A program made the position numbers and the translations under genes. Below, piece by piece: positions 1-8,880 of a stretch of DNA of 64,000 bases (positions are counted from its first letter, which is position 1; the number at the start of each line of letters is the position of its first letter). Below the pieces are notes generated by a model, which was not told where the DNA came from, ran no database searches, and saw only the letters and a list, made by a program, of their open reading frames with translations. This DNA comes from Ochrobactrum quorumnocens (GTDB lineage Bacteria; Pseudomonadota; Alphaproteobacteria; Rhizobiales; Rhizobiaceae): contig NZ_CP022604.1 in the NCBI RefSeq assembly GCF_002278035.1, forward strand, positions 2,521,394-2,585,393, in the 5' to 3' direction.

Positions 1-552
1 CTCGTTGGCATCCCGCCGGCACCGCGTGGCGTTCCACAGATCGAAGTCACCTTCGACATCGATGCCAACGGTATTGTGAACGTGTCTGCAAAGGACAAGG
101 GCACCGGCAAGGAACACCAGATCCGCATTCAGGCATCGGGTGGTCTTTCGGACGCTGACATCGAAAAGATGGTCAAGGACGCTGAAGCAAATGCTGAAGC
201 CGACAAGCAGCGCCGCGATGCGGTTGAAGCCAAGAACCAGGGTGAAAGCCTGCTTCATTCGTCTGAAAAGTCGTTGAAGGAATATGGTGACAAGGTTTCG
301 GCTGAAGACAAGCAGGCAATCGAAGGCGCAATCGCAGCGCTGAAGACCTCGCTTGAAGGCGACGATGCTGAAGATATCAAGGCGAAGACGCAGGTTCTTG
401 CCGAAGCTTCCATGAAGCTTGGTCAGGCTATGTATGAAGCAGCTCAGGCTGCCGAAGATGCAGGCGCTGAAGGTGGCGAGCAGGCTTCTTCCAACGACGA
501 TGTCGTTGACGCCGATTACGAAGAAATCGACGACGACAAGAAAAAGTCGTAA
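1..552 (+). CDS. dnaK: Molecular chaperone DnaK (Hsp70), C-terminal part
   Basis: The reading frame is open from base 1, so the gene starts before the window; 183 codons and the stop are present. DnaK is the ATP-driven Hsp70 chaperone of the cytosol and works with DnaJ and GrpE. The visible part begins at the end of the peptide-binding beta domain (conserved [12 protein letters not shown] and DIDANGI segments), continues through the charged helical lid and ends in the usual acidic-lysine tail ([10 protein letters not shown]). dnaJ follows about 190 bases downstream on the same strand, the standard arrangement. A terminator-like hairpin lies just after the stop, so dnaJ probably also has its own promoter. 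Identification is firm; only the 5' truncation limits it. Confidence 0.97.
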   Translation, partial: LVGIPPAPRGVPQIEVTFDIDANGIVNVSAKDKGTGKEHQIRIQASGGLSDADIEKMVKDAEANAEADKQRRDAVEAKNQGESLLHSSEKSLKEYGDKVSAEDKQAIEGAIAALKTSLEGDDAEDIKAKTQVLAEASMKLGQAMYEAAQAAEDAGAEGGEQASSNDDVVDADYEEIDDDKKKS

Positions 553-570
553 GCCTTGTCCGTAAAGCTT

Positions 571-596
571 AAGCCCGGGTCATTCCCGGGCTTTTG
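571..596 (+). terminator. Hairpin terminator after dnaK
   Basis: A 9-bp perfect inverted repeat (AAGCCCGGG / CCCGGGCTT, 571-579 and 585-593) with a 5-base loop runs into a short T tract. It lies between dnaK and dnaJ and would end or attenuate dnaK transcripts. Confidence 0.75.
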
Positions 597-741
597 CGGC
601 CTTTCGGGACGGTTGCACCGGACGGACAAAAATAAAAAACAGTCCAGCAGACAGGTCATATAGAGGCCGCTTTGCGCAAAATGGGACCGTGGAGACGCAA
701 TCCGGAAAAAGGATGCGATCCAGCCGTCGGGATAACGAACT

Positions 742-1884
742 ATGAAGATCGATTATTACGAAGCTCTGGGTGTGGAGCGAACAGCAGACGATAAGGTGCT
801 CAAAACCGCCTTTCGCAAGCTCGCCATGGAATACCATCCGGATCGCAATCCGAACAATCCGGATGCAGAACGCAAGTTCAAGGAAATCGGTGAAGCTTAT
901 GAAACGCTGAAAGATCCGCAAAAGCGCGCAGCCTATGACCGTTTCGGTCACGCAGCCTTTGAAAATGGCGGCATGGGCAATGGCTTTGGTGGTGGTGGCG
1001 GCGGTTTCGGTGGAGCCGGTGGCTTTGCCGATATTTTCGAAGATATTTTTGGCGAGATGATGGGCGGCGGTCGTCGTCGCTCCAATGGTGGACGCGAACG
1101 CGGCGCCGATCTGCGCTACAATATGGAAGTCACGCTTGAGGAAGCCTATTCCGGCAAGGCCGCACAGATTCGCGTGCCGACATCCATCACCTGTGACGAA
1201 TGCTCAGGGTCTGGCGCCAAGGCCGGGTCACAGCCGACCACTTGCACCATGTGTTCGGGTTCGGGCCGTGTACGTGCCGCGCAGGGCTTCTTCTCTGTAG
1301 AGCGCACTTGCCCAACCTGTAACGGTCGCGGCCAGATCATCAAGGACCCTTGCGGCAAGTGTCACGGTCAGGGCCGAGTGACACAGGAGCGTTCGCTCTC
1401 GGTCAACATTCCGGCCGGTATCGAAGATGGCACCCGTATTCGTCTCGCAGGCGAAGGCGAAGCTGGAACGCGCGGTGGTCCATCGGGTGATCTTTACATC
1501 TTCCTGTCGGTCAAACCGCATGAGTTTTTCCAGCGCGATGGTGCTGATCTTTACTGCAAAGTGCCGATCTCGATGACGACAGCAGCGCTGGGCGGAGATT
1601 TTGAAGTCTCCACGCTTGATAGCACCCAGACGCGTGTGAAGGTGCCTGAAGGTACCCAGAACGCCAAGCAGTTCCGCCTCAAGGGCAAAGGCATGCCGGT
1701 TTTACGCCAGCAGGCAGTGGGCGATCTCTATATCCAGATCGATATTGAGACACCGCAAAACCTGTCCAAACGTCAGCGCGAATTACTTGAGGAATTTGAA
1801 CAACTCTCGTCCAAGGAGAACAGTCCGAAATCGGCAGGCTTCTTCTCCCGGATGAAGGAGTTTTTCGAAGGTATAGGTGAGTGA
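742..1884 (+). CDS. dnaJ: Chaperone protein DnaJ (Hsp40)
   Basis: Type I J-protein of 380 residues, the usual length. The J domain is at about 1-70 with the HPD motif at residues 32-34 that stimulates DnaK ATPase. A Gly/Phe-rich linker follows (about 76-110), then four zinc-binding CxxCxGxG repeats ([32 protein letters not shown]; about 150-210) and the C-terminal substrate-binding domains. It recruits unfolded clients to DnaK, encoded directly upstream. The ATG at 742 gives the canonical start [11 protein letters not shown]. All domains are intact. Confidence 0.98.
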   Translation: MKIDYYEALGVERTADDKVLKTAFRKLAMEYHPDRNPNNPDAERKFKEIGEAYETLKDPQKRAAYDRFGHAAFENGGMGNGFGGGGGGFGGAGGFADIFEDIFGEMMGGGRRRSNGGRERGADLRYNMEVTLEEAYSGKAAQIRVPTSITCDECSGSGAKAGSQPTTCTMCSGSGRVRAAQGFFSVERTCPTCNGRGQIIKDPCGKCHGQGRVTQERSLSVNIPAGIEDGTRIRLAGEGEAGTRGGPSGDLYIFLSVKPHEFFQRDGADLYCKVPISMTTAALGGDFEVSTLDSTQTRVKVPEGTQNAKQFRLKGKGMPVLRQQAVGDLYIQIDIETPQNLSKRQRELLEEFEQLSSKENSPKSAGFFSRMKEFFEGIGE

Positions 1885-1886
1885 AG

Positions 1887-1915
1887 AAAAGGGAGCCGTT
1901 TGGCTCCCTTTTTTT
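1887..1915 (+). terminator. Rho-independent terminator after dnaJ
   Basis: An 11-bp stem (AAAAGGGAGCC / GGCTCCCTTTT) with a GTTT loop is followed by a long T run directly after the dnaJ stop. It has the classic intrinsic terminator layout and ends the dnaK-dnaJ unit. Confidence 0.9.
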
Positions 1916-1996
1916 ACGCTTTCCTTAATGTCGCCTTGCCTAAATACTCCAATGCGGCATAAACTTGTCTGATAACGACAATGGGAGCAGTGAAGA

Positions 1997-2596
1997 ATGG
2001 CAGGACAGCTCGGCAGGAAACTGGCCGCTAAGTTCGATGAAGAAATCCGTTTTTTCAAAGGTTGGATAGACGGACCAAAGGCGGTCGGCGCGATATTGCC
2101 GACAAGTTCCATCACGGCGCGACGCATGGCGAGCGTCATCGACACGAAATCAGGTCTGCCAGTTCTAGAACTCGGACCGGGCACAGGTGTGATTACCAAA
2201 GCCATTCTAGCCCATGGTGTGAAGCCAGCCGATCTCTATTCGGTCGAATATTCACCGGATTTCGTGGAGCATCTTGACCGGGCTTTTCCCGATGTGAACA
2301 TCATTCAGGGAGATGTGTTCGATCTCGATCTGGCGCTTGGCGATATGAAAGATCAGAAATTCGACAGCATCGTTTCCGCTGTTCCCATGCTGAACTTTCC
2401 GATGGAAAGCCGCATTCAGCTTATGGAAAGCCTGTTGTCCCGTATGCCGCGTGGTCGTCCTCTGATACAGATCACTTATGGTCCCCGCCCGCCGGTTCCG
2501 GCAGGCAAGGGCAACTACATTGTGCAGCATTATGATTTTGTTGTGCGCAATGTCCCTCCTGCGCAGCTCTGGGTCTATCGCAGCCCGCTCGTTTGA
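1997..2596 (+). CDS. pmtA: Phosphatidylethanolamine N-methyltransferase PmtA
   Basis: SAM-dependent methyltransferase of 199 residues that matches the rhizobial/Brucella PmtA type, which methylates phosphatidylethanolamine stepwise to phosphatidylcholine at the inner membrane face. The SAM-binding motif VLELGPGTG is at residues 56-64, preceded by the family-typical segment KAVGAILPTSS. The later part (IQITYGPRPP) also matches the small rhizobial Pmt form. No membrane segment is seen, as expected for this soluble, membrane-associated class. The position after dnaKJ fits Brucellaceae. A general KsgA-like rRNA methyltransferase label is the main alternative, but the length and N-terminus favour PmtA. 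Confidence 0.88.
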   Translation: MAGQLGRKLAAKFDEEIRFFKGWIDGPKAVGAILPTSSITARRMASVIDTKSGLPVLELGPGTGVITKAILAHGVKPADLYSVEYSPDFVEHLDRAFPDVNIIQGDVFDLDLALGDMKDQKFDSIVSAVPMLNFPMESRIQLMESLLSRMPRGRPLIQITYGPRPPVPAGKGNYIVQHYDFVVRNVPPAQLWVYRSPLV

Positions 2597-2620
2597 TCCC
2601 ATACGGAGTTAAGTAATCTG

Positions 2621-3199
2621 ATGACGGCAAAGATCCTGATTTTTGCGGGCTCTATCCGCAAGGGCGCGTTCTCAGGCCATATGGCAGATGCAGCCGCCGG
2701 GGAACTGGTAGCTCAGGGTGCAAGCGTAACACATATCTCGCTGGCCGATTTTCAGCTTCCGATTATGAATGAGGATCTGGAAGCTGAAGAAGGCATTCCT
2801 GAAAACGCCATGAAGCTTGGTCGTCTCTTTGCAGAGCATGACGGGCTGATGATCTGTTCGCCGGAATATAATGCGTCAATTCCGCCGCTGCTTAAAAACA
2901 CGGTTGATTGGGTCAGCCGTATTTCCAGAGATGGTGACAAGCCGTTCAGGCCTTATGCGGGTTTGACGGTCGGCCTTTGTTCGACGTCAAACGGCGCTTT
3001 TGCTGGTATGCGTGGGCTTTATCATCTACGCGCCGTTCTGATGAATGTGGGCACGCAGATCGTCAGCGAGCAGTGCTCGGTCGGTGGTGCAGCTGACGCT
3101 TTCAATGATGACGGCACGCTCAAGAACGAGCGCCACGCCAAAATGCTGAGCGCTGTTTGCGCCAGCCTTATCAAGCACTCGGTCAATCCAGGACGTTAA
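2621..3199 (+). CDS. NADPH-dependent FMN reductase family protein
   Basis: A 192-residue flavodoxin-like oxidoreductase. The N-terminal strand and phosphate loop ([14 protein letters not shown]) bind FMN, and the [19 protein letters not shown] segment is the family signature around the flavin. Such proteins reduce FMN, quinones or azo compounds with NAD(P)H in the cytosol; the physiological substrate cannot be read from sequence. The gene starts 24 bases after pmtA and could be co-transcribed with it. A strong hairpin follows the stop. Confidence 0.85.
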   Translation: MTAKILIFAGSIRKGAFSGHMADAAAGELVAQGASVTHISLADFQLPIMNEDLEAEEGIPENAMKLGRLFAEHDGLMICSPEYNASIPPLLKNTVDWVSRISRDGDKPFRPYAGLTVGLCSTSNGAFAGMRGLYHLRAVLMNVGTQIVSEQCSVGGAADAFNDDGTLKNERHAKMLSAVCASLIKHSVNPGR

Positions 3200-3222
3200 A
3201 TTTAGTTTCTATCTAACAATTT

Positions 3223-3255
3223 CAGGGCGCGGTATCTTTCGTACCGCGCCCTGTT
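3223..3255 (+). terminator. Hairpin between FMN reductase gene and pyrF
   Basis: A perfect 12-bp stem (CAGGGCGCGGTA / TACCGCGCCCTG) with a short loop lies just after the FMN reductase stop and before pyrF. The T tract after it is weak (TTGTG), so it may terminate inefficiently or act as an attenuator. Confidence 0.6.
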
Positions 3256-3290
3256 GTGCGAATAAACTAAAAATCATATCGGAGAATAGC

Positions 3291-3992
3291 ATGACGACGA
3301 CAGATTTGCGTGATCGGCTGATCGTGGGCCTCGACGTGCCAACCGTTGCTGAAGCGGAAAAAGTGGTCGAAGAACTGGGCGATGCTGTCACGTTCTACAA
3401 GATTGGCTATCAGCTGGTGTTTGCAGGTGGTCTCGATTTTGCAAAGAGCCTGATTGCGGCCAAGAAAAAAGTTTTCCTCGACATGAAGCTCCTCGACATC
3501 GATAACACCATCGCCAAGGGCGTGGAGAATGTCGCGAAGATGGGCGTTTCCATGCTCACCCTGCACGCTTATCCGAAAGCTATGCGCGCGGCTGTTCAAG
3601 CGGCGAAAGGGTCTGATCTCTGCCTGCTTGGCGTGACGGTGCTGACCTCTATGGATGATGCTGATCTGAAGGAAGCAGGCTATTGCGATACGCCGGAAGC
3701 GCTGGTGCTCAAGCGCGCACAGCAGGCGCGTGAGGCGGGCATGGGCGGCATTGTGGCTTCTGCCGCTGAAGCTTATGCCATCCGTCAGGCAATCGGTCCC
3801 GATATGGCTGTCGTCACACCCGGTATTCGTCCGGCAGGCAGCGAGAAGGGCGACCAGAAGCGCGTGATGACGCCCGCAGATGCTCTCAAAGCTGGCGCAA
3901 GCCACCTTGTCGTTGCGCGGCCAATTGTCGGCGCCGCTGATCGCAAGGCTTCAGCCCTTGCCATTCTGGAAGAAATGCGCTCGGTTGGCTGA
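3291..3992 (+). CDS. pyrF: Orotidine 5'-phosphate decarboxylase
   Basis: Catalyses the last step of UMP synthesis, OMP to UMP plus CO2. The 233-residue protein has the class I signature with the catalytic array D64-x-K66-x-x-D69 ([13 protein letters not shown]), the N-terminal LIVGLDVP strand, and the phosphate-binding C-terminal part [10 protein letters not shown] ... [10 protein letters not shown]. Full length for a bacterial PyrF. A DUF1330 gene follows after 14 bases and is probably co-transcribed, although it has no known link to pyrimidine synthesis. Confidence 0.97.
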   Translation: MTTTDLRDRLIVGLDVPTVAEAEKVVEELGDAVTFYKIGYQLVFAGGLDFAKSLIAAKKKVFLDMKLLDIDNTIAKGVENVAKMGVSMLTLHAYPKAMRAAVQAAKGSDLCLLGVTVLTSMDDADLKEAGYCDTPEALVLKRAQQAREAGMGGIVASAAEAYAIRQAIGPDMAVVTPGIRPAGSEKGDQKRVMTPADALKAGASHLVVARPIVGAADRKASALAILEEMRSVG

Positions 3993-4006
3993 AAGAGGAG
4001 GATGAT

Positions 4007-4297
4007 ATGACCAAAGCCTATTGGATCGCCCGTGTGGATGCTCGCGATACGGAGCGTTACAAAGATTACGTTTCTACCGCCAAGCCTGCTTTTGAGCGCT
4101 ATGGTGCAAAGTTTATTGCACGTGGCGGCAAGGCTGAGGCCGTTGAAGGGCCGGGGCGTGCCCGCAATGTCATCATCGAATTTGAGTCTATGCAGCACGC
4201 GCTCGACTGCTACAATTCGTCCGAATATCAGGCCGCAAAAGCCATCCGCCAAACCGTAGCGGACGGCGAAATCGTCATCGTTGAAGGCGTCGCCTGA
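4007..4297 (+). CDS. DUF1330 family protein
   Basis: A 96-residue protein of the DUF1330 family, small ferredoxin-like alpha/beta proteins of unknown biochemical role. Recognisable features are the N-terminal AYWIARVDARD strand, the central FIARGGKAEAVEGPG segment and NVIIEFESMQHALDCY near the middle, all typical of the family. It has a Shine-Dalgarno-like GAGGAGG just upstream and sits 14 bases after pyrF. Its stop abuts the convergent SMP-30 gene. No substrate is known. Confidence 0.85.
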   Translation: MTKAYWIARVDARDTERYKDYVSTAKPAFERYGAKFIARGGKAEAVEGPGRARNVIIEFESMQHALDCYNSSEYQAAKAIRQTVADGEIVIVEGVA

Positions 4298-5170
4298 TTA
4301 TAATCTTACTGGCGGGTCGTGACGACCGGCGACAGACAGATCAAGCAATATGACCTTGCCCGCATGCGGATCTGCATTGCGGGCATTTTCATTCATGCCT
4401 TCGTGCGCGCTGGTGACAATCAAGACAGAGGCGTCTGCACCGATGAAAGCCGGGCAGGTTGGCTGGGTAACGGGTAGCTCGATCGAACGTAAGAGCCGCC
4501 CCTGCGACGAATAAGCGTTAAGGGCGCTGCCGCCCCAGCATGCATTCCACAAGGTGCCTTCCGCATCGACCACCGAGCCATCAACGCCACCATCTTCGAC
4601 ACGATGATGGAAAACGCTTTTTTCAGAGACCGGCAGGCCGGTTTCGGGGTCGGTATCGACCCGCCATATGATATTGCGGTCGGTATCGGCAAAATAAGTG
4701 ATCTTGCCATCCGGCGAAAAGCAGATTGAGTTGGTGATCGTGATACCAGAGAACAGTTTTTTCACATGGCCTTCACGATACCACCAGATCGAGCCGGCAC
4801 CCTTCTCGGCCTTCTTGCCCATGGTGCCGATCCAGAAGGAGCCGGACGGGTGCACACGTGCATCGTTGGAGCGGGTGGTGTCATTATCGGCTTCGAGCGG
4901 ATGATGCAGTGTGAGACGCCCATTGGCACGCTCGCGCACAAAAAGTCCGTGCTCGCTGACAATCAACTGCCGCTCACGATCAATAACCGCAAGCGCACTG
5001 GCTTTCATGCCCAGATCATGCGTGCGAACTTCACCGCTGTCGTCTCTCTCGATCAACCTTTGACCGAGAATATCGAACCACCAGCACTGACCGGTAAGCG
5101 GATCATAACCCGGGCCTTCACCCAGTTCGGTGACATGATCAGCAAAGAATGTTGTTTTGACTGCGGTCAC
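4298..5170 (-). CDS. SMP-30/gluconolactonase family protein
   Basis: Six-bladed beta-propeller lactonase/regucalcin family, 290 residues. The metal-binding signature residues are visible: Glu in ELGEGPGYD at the start, Asn in NDARVHPSG and Asp in DGSVVDAEG. Members open sugar lactones in a Ca/Zn-dependent way. The frame is open to an ATG at 5218, but the GTG at 5170 has a strong ribosome binding site (GGGAGAG) five bases upstream and gives a family-like N-terminus, so I chose it. It is convergent with the DUF1330 gene. The substrate is undetermined. Confidence 0.85.
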   Translation of the reverse strand: MTAVKTTFFADHVTELGEGPGYDPLTGQCWWFDILGQRLIERDDSGEVRTHDLGMKASALAVIDRERQLIVSEHGLFVRERANGRLTLHHPLEADNDTTRSNDARVHPSGSFWIGTMGKKAEKGAGSIWWYREGHVKKLFSGITITNSICFSPDGKITYFADTDRNIIWRVDTDPETGLPVSEKSVFHHRVEDGGVDGSVVDAEGTLWNACWGGSALNAYSSQGRLLRSIELPVTQPTCPAFIGADASVLIVTSAHEGMNENARNADPHAGKVILLDLSVAGRHDPPVRL

Positions 5171-5318
5171 TTTTCTCTCCCGGCTTTGGTCCAGCTCTGG
5201 CGTTAACAGCATAATCAACAGACAGGCAGCAATCCAGTTGCAAAAATCTGCGCGTGTTCATGAAGCGTCTATGAAACCTGCATGATCGGAAACGGCTATG
5301 TCGTCTGCAAAATTCGCT

Positions 5319-5419
5319 TTAGAGCGCGTTTCGATCTGATTTGATCAGATCGGCGCTCTCAACTCGTTTTATCTACGCATTGTGCTTTCCTAAAATTGAT
5401 TCCGATTTTAGGGCCGATG
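5319..5419. repeat. Dispersed palindromic intergenic repeat (copy 1)
   Basis: Starts TTAGAGCGCGTTTCGATCTG and contains the self-complementary core GATCTGATTTGATCAGATC followed by GGCGCTCTC; a second arm ends at GCCGATGCGCT. Near-identical cores occur at 20893-20997, with partial forms at 20079-20117 and 21913-21940. It fills most of the gap between the SMP-30 gene and gshB; nothing else is seen in the remaining bases. Confidence 0.8.
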
Positions 5420-5455
5420 CGCTAAGTTCCGGCAACTGAGAATCGCGAGGAAATC

Positions 5456-6397
5456 ATGTCGCTAAAAGTTGCGGTCCAGATGGACCATATCAGCACGGTC
5501 AATATTACGGGTGACACCACTTTTGCTCTGTCACTTGAAGCGCAGAAGCGCGGCCATGAGCTGTATCATTACACACCAGACCGGCTTTCGATGCGCGATG
5601 GTATTGTTTCAGCTCGCGTTGAAAAACTGGAACTGCGTGACATCAAGGGCGATCACTACACGCTGGGTGAGCCGGTGCGCCGCGATCTTTCAGAAATGGA
5701 TGTGGTTCTGCTGCGTCAGGACCCGCCGTTCGACATGAACTATATAACCACAACGCATCTTCTGGAGCGTATCCATCCAAAGACGCTGGTGGTGAACGAC
5801 CCGGCATGGGTTCGCAACAGCCCGGAAAAGATTTTCGTCACCGAATTTCCGGACCTGATGCCCGAAACGCTGATTACCAAGGACCCGCAGGAGGTTCTAG
5901 AGTTCCGCCGCGAGTTCGGCGATATCATCTTAAAGCCACTTTACGGCAATGGTGGTGCGGGCGTGTTCCATCTGGCTGATGGCGATCGCAATCTGACCTC
6001 GTTGCTCGAAATGTTCGGACAGCTCTTCAAAGAACCGTTCATCGCGCAGCGTTATCTCAAAGATGTGCGCTCAGGTGACAAGCGTATCATTCTGATTGAT
6101 GGTGAGCCGGTCGGAGCAATCAATCGTGTGCCTTCGGAAACCGATGCGCGTTCCAACATGCATGTTGGCGGTCGTGCAGAACAGAGCAAGCTGACTGCAC
6201 GTGAGCAGGAAATCTGCGCGCGCATCGGCCCGTCGCTGAAAGAGCGCGGCTTCATCCTCGTTGGTATCGACGTGATTGGCGATTATATGACCGAGATCAA
6301 TGTAACCTCGCCAACCGGCATTCGGGAAATCGAACGCTTCGACGGCACCAATATTGCGGCCCTGTTCTGGGACGCGGTTGAAGCCAAGCGTAAGTAA
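5456..6397 (+). CDS. gshB: Glutathione synthetase
   Basis: ATP-grasp ligase that joins gamma-glutamylcysteine and glycine to make glutathione in the cytosol; 313 residues, the normal length of proteobacterial GshB. Recognisable are the N-terminal substrate domain ([14 protein letters not shown]), the ATP-grasp lysine and glycine loop ([14 protein letters not shown]), and the C-terminal metal/ATP part ([17 protein letters not shown]). A ribosome binding site (CGAGGAAATC) precedes the ATG. gshB stands alone between repeat DNA upstream and a terminator downstream. Confidence 0.97.
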   Translation: MSLKVAVQMDHISTVNITGDTTFALSLEAQKRGHELYHYTPDRLSMRDGIVSARVEKLELRDIKGDHYTLGEPVRRDLSEMDVVLLRQDPPFDMNYITTTHLLERIHPKTLVVNDPAWVRNSPEKIFVTEFPDLMPETLITKDPQEVLEFRREFGDIILKPLYGNGGAGVFHLADGDRNLTSLLEMFGQLFKEPFIAQRYLKDVRSGDKRIILIDGEPVGAINRVPSETDARSNMHVGGRAEQSKLTAREQEICARIGPSLKERGFILVGIDVIGDYMTEINVTSPTGIREIERFDGTNIAALFWDAVEAKRK

Positions 6398-6428
6398 AAA
6401 ATCGGGCTTTAAGCCTTCGTTTGAAAGA

Positions 6429-6464
6429 GAATCGCGTCCGTTGCGGACGCGATTCCGCTATTTT
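6429..6464. terminator. Terminator between convergent gshB and MaoC-like gene
   Basis: A perfect 12-bp stem (GAATCGCGTCCG / CGGACGCGATTC) with a TTG loop is followed by a T run in the gshB direction. It lies in the short gap between two converging genes and may serve both. Confidence 0.75.
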
Positions 6465-7009
6465 TCCGTCTTGCCGATAAAATCAGCCGGGTTTTTATAT
6501 TTTACCGTTTGCAGATGTTCGCAATAAAGGACGAGTTCTCCCTCGCCTTTGAAGATCTCATAGCTTGCACGGATTAGGCCAAGTTCCTTGTAGCGCGGCG
6601 TTTTTTCCATATTCGTGCGCACTGCATAAATCGTATCTCCTATGAAGACCGGTTTGATGAAACGCAGTTTGTCATAGCCATAAGAAAACGCATTCACGCA
6701 GTTGGTGGCCACCAGGCCAAGGCCCGCGGAAAAGACAAATGCGCCTGCAATCAGCCTTCGTCCGAATATTCCTTCGCTGCGCGCGAACATTTCATCCTGA
6801 ACGTAAGGGTGAATATCGGTAACCAGCAGATTGAACTGATGGCTGTCGCCTTCCGATATTGTGCGTCGCAACGATCTGATCTTCTGCCCGACTGGCCAAT
6901 CCTCATAGAACCAGTTTTCGGCGTTTCATACCGGTAACCTGGCATGTTCTGGCGGCATATCGGTCGGCATTGTCGAAGAGACTCCGACCGTTGGCGCAAC
7001 GTTAGACAT
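6458..7009 (-). pseudogene. MaoC-like dehydratase gene with an in-frame TGA near its start
   Basis: From a TTG at 6871 the frame reads 137 residues of a hot-dog-fold MaoC/(R)-hydratase protein ([35 protein letters not shown]), acting on enoyl-CoA thioesters. The same frame upstream of 6871 encodes [18 protein letters not shown], the normal first strand of the family, but an in-frame TGA at 6926-6928 cuts it off. Before that TGA a 27-codon stretch runs in the same frame from an ATG at 7009. No ATG, GTG or TTG exists between the TGA and the TTG at 6871. One fewer A in the AAA at 6924-6926 would put an ATG in frame directly before NAENW. It is therefore a recent pseudogene, a truncated but used gene, or a sequencing error. 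Confidence 0.6.
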
Positions 7010-7028
7010 TTTTTCCTCCACAGTTCTT

Positions 7029-7055
7029 ATATGAAGTATGCATTCATATATGCAT
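7029..7055. promoter_or_regulatory. Nested inverted repeats between MaoC-like gene and comM
   Basis: ATATGAA (7029-7035) pairs with TTCATAT (7043-7049), and the palindrome ATGCAT occurs twice (7038-7043, 7050-7055). The 27-base AT-rich stretch lies in the divergent gap just before the MaoC-like coding start, where an operator would be expected. No regulator gene is adjacent, so the partner is unknown. Confidence 0.4.
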
Positions 7056-7211
7056 AACAATCAAGTCAGAAAGCTCAATGCTGGCGACCGATTTAGCCAG
7101 TAGGCCAGCATCTGCGAAGCTTGCTCTCTCGTACGAGAAATGCTTAAATCCTTTGGTTGTATACAAGCACAAACTCACGTTAGAGGTGTGTAAAATACCG
7201 AGCGGGGGCTC

Positions 7212-8744
7212 ATGGTCGCGCGAGTAGGAACAGTTGCGTTTCAGGGCATAGAAGCTGTGCCTGTCGATGTGCAGGTCATGGTTGCACCGGGCAAGATGGG
7301 CATGTCGATTGTCGGCCTGCCCGACAAAGCGGTTGCCGAAAGCCGGGAACGTGTACAGGCCGCACTTCATGCTTCCGGCCTTTCCATGCCGACCAAGCGT
7401 GTCACGGTCAATCTGGCTCCGGCTGATCTGCCGAAAGAAGGCTCGCATTATGATCTGCCGATTGCCGTTGGGTTGATGGCAGCTATCGGTGCAATTCCGA
7501 TCGACGCCATACAATCCTATCTGGTTTTGGGAGAGCTTTCGCTTGATGGCTCCATAACGGCTGTTGCGGGCGTATTGCCTGCTGCAATTGGCGCCAATCG
7601 TGAAGACAAGGGCCTGATCTGTCCGTATGACTGTGGGCCAGAAGCCGCATGGGCAGGGGCCAATGTCGATATTCTTGCGCCACGCAGCCTGATTGCGTTG
7701 GGCAACCATTTTCGGGGAACACAGGTGCTGACGCCGCCTGATCCTTCGATGCGGGTTTCAAGCGAAGTGCTGCCCGATCTTGCCGATATCAAGGGGCAGG
7801 AGACTGCCAAGCGTGCGCTGGAGATTGCTGCCGCCGGAAATCACAATCTGCTTCTCGTCGGGCCGCCTGGATCGGGAAAATCCATGCTTGCACAGCGGCT
7901 CCCATCCATTCTGCCAAAACTCAGCCCGCGCGAACTGCTCGACGTTTCAATGATCACATCCATTGCAGGCGAGCTGTCGGGTGGAAAACTGTCTGACCGC
8001 AGACCTTTTCGCGCGCCACATCATTCGGCGTCTATGGCTGCAATGGTTGGTGGGGGGCTGCGGGCGAGGCCGGGTGAAGTATCACTTGCGCATAATGGCG
8101 TGTTGTTTCTCGATGAGTTTCCGGAGTTTTCGCCACAGGTGCTCGATTCTCTCAGGCAACCGCTGGAGACTGGCGAATGCATGATTGCACGCGTCAATCA
8201 TCGTACCAGCTATCCGGCGCGCTTTCAGCTGATTGCAGCGATGAACCCCTGTCGTTGTGGCATGGCGGGGGAGCCAGGCCACACATGCGCACGTGGCCCG
8301 CGTTGCCAAAGCGACTATCAGGCACGCATTTCCGGGCCGTTGCTGGACCGAATCGATCTCAGGGTCGATATGCCTGCCGTCTCAGCCCTTGATCTCATTC
8401 AGCCGTCGCAGTCTGAACGAAGCGAAAGCGTTGCCAAACGTGTCGCGCGGGCACGGGCGACACAAAGCGTGCGCTATGCAGCTCTTGGGCTGGATGCATC
8501 CATGACCAACGCTTACTGTTCGGCAAATCTGATTGAAGAAGTCGCCAAGCCGGATGCTGCGGGCGTAAAGCTGCTGCGCGACGCGAGCGAACAGATGCGC
8601 TTTTCTGCGCGTGCCTATCACCGCATTTTGAAAGTGGCCCGCACATTGGCCGATCTCGATGGAGTGGACCAGATCAGCCGCATACATCTTGCTGGCGCGA
8701 TTTCTTATCGTATGGGCGCTGAGAGACTGTCTTCTGTGGCGTGA
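7212..8744 (+). CDS. comM: YifB/ComM-family magnesium-chelatase-like AAA+ ATPase
   Basis: A 510-residue protein of the YifB/ComM family. The N-terminal Lon-protease-like ChlI domain (about 1-170) contains GKMGMSIVGLPDKAVAESRE. An AAA+ module follows with Walker A GPPGSGKSM near 217-225, Walker B LFLDEFPEF near 298-306, a cysteine cluster (CRCGMAGEPGHTC) typical of the family, and a C-terminal helical Mg-chelatase domain. In naturally transformable bacteria ComM is a hexameric helicase that promotes branch migration during DNA uptake; many non-competent bacteria keep it with unclear function. ATG 7212 gives the normal start. It is convergent with the solo DnaB-type ATPase gene. Confidence 0.93.
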   Translation: MVARVGTVAFQGIEAVPVDVQVMVAPGKMGMSIVGLPDKAVAESRERVQAALHASGLSMPTKRVTVNLAPADLPKEGSHYDLPIAVGLMAAIGAIPIDAIQSYLVLGELSLDGSITAVAGVLPAAIGANREDKGLICPYDCGPEAAWAGANVDILAPRSLIALGNHFRGTQVLTPPDPSMRVSSEVLPDLADIKGQETAKRALEIAAAGNHNLLLVGPPGSGKSMLAQRLPSILPKLSPRELLDVSMITSIAGELSGGKLSDRRPFRAPHHSASMAAMVGGGLRARPGEVSLAHNGVLFLDEFPEFSPQVLDSLRQPLETGECMIARVNHRTSYPARFQLIAAMNPCRCGMAGEPGHTCARGPRCQSDYQARISGPLLDRIDLRVDMPAVSALDLIQPSQSERSESVAKRVARARATQSVRYAALGLDASMTNAYCSANLIEEVAKPDAAGVKLLRDASEQMRFSARAYHRILKVARTLADLDGVDQISRIHLAGAISYRMGAERLSSVA

Positions 8745-8768
8745 AGACCACGTCACAGAAGCTCTTTC

Positions 8769-8880
8769 TGCTCTAAAGCATGTCGCAGTTAAATGGATTC
8801 ATTTAACGTTCGCGAACATGCGACAATTAAAAGAATCTAGATCGAGCACCAAGGGCGCGATTAAGCGCGACACGCTCTAG
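8769..8880. repeat. Dispersed palindromic repeat that overlaps a stop codon
   Basis: The element is bounded by CTCTAAAGC and CGCTCTAG and contains TTAAATG/CATTTAA and other inverted segments around GCATGTCGCA. It fills the gap between two converging genes, and its right end CTCTAG supplies the TAG stop of the minus-strand ATPase gene (8877-8879). Confidence 0.65.
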
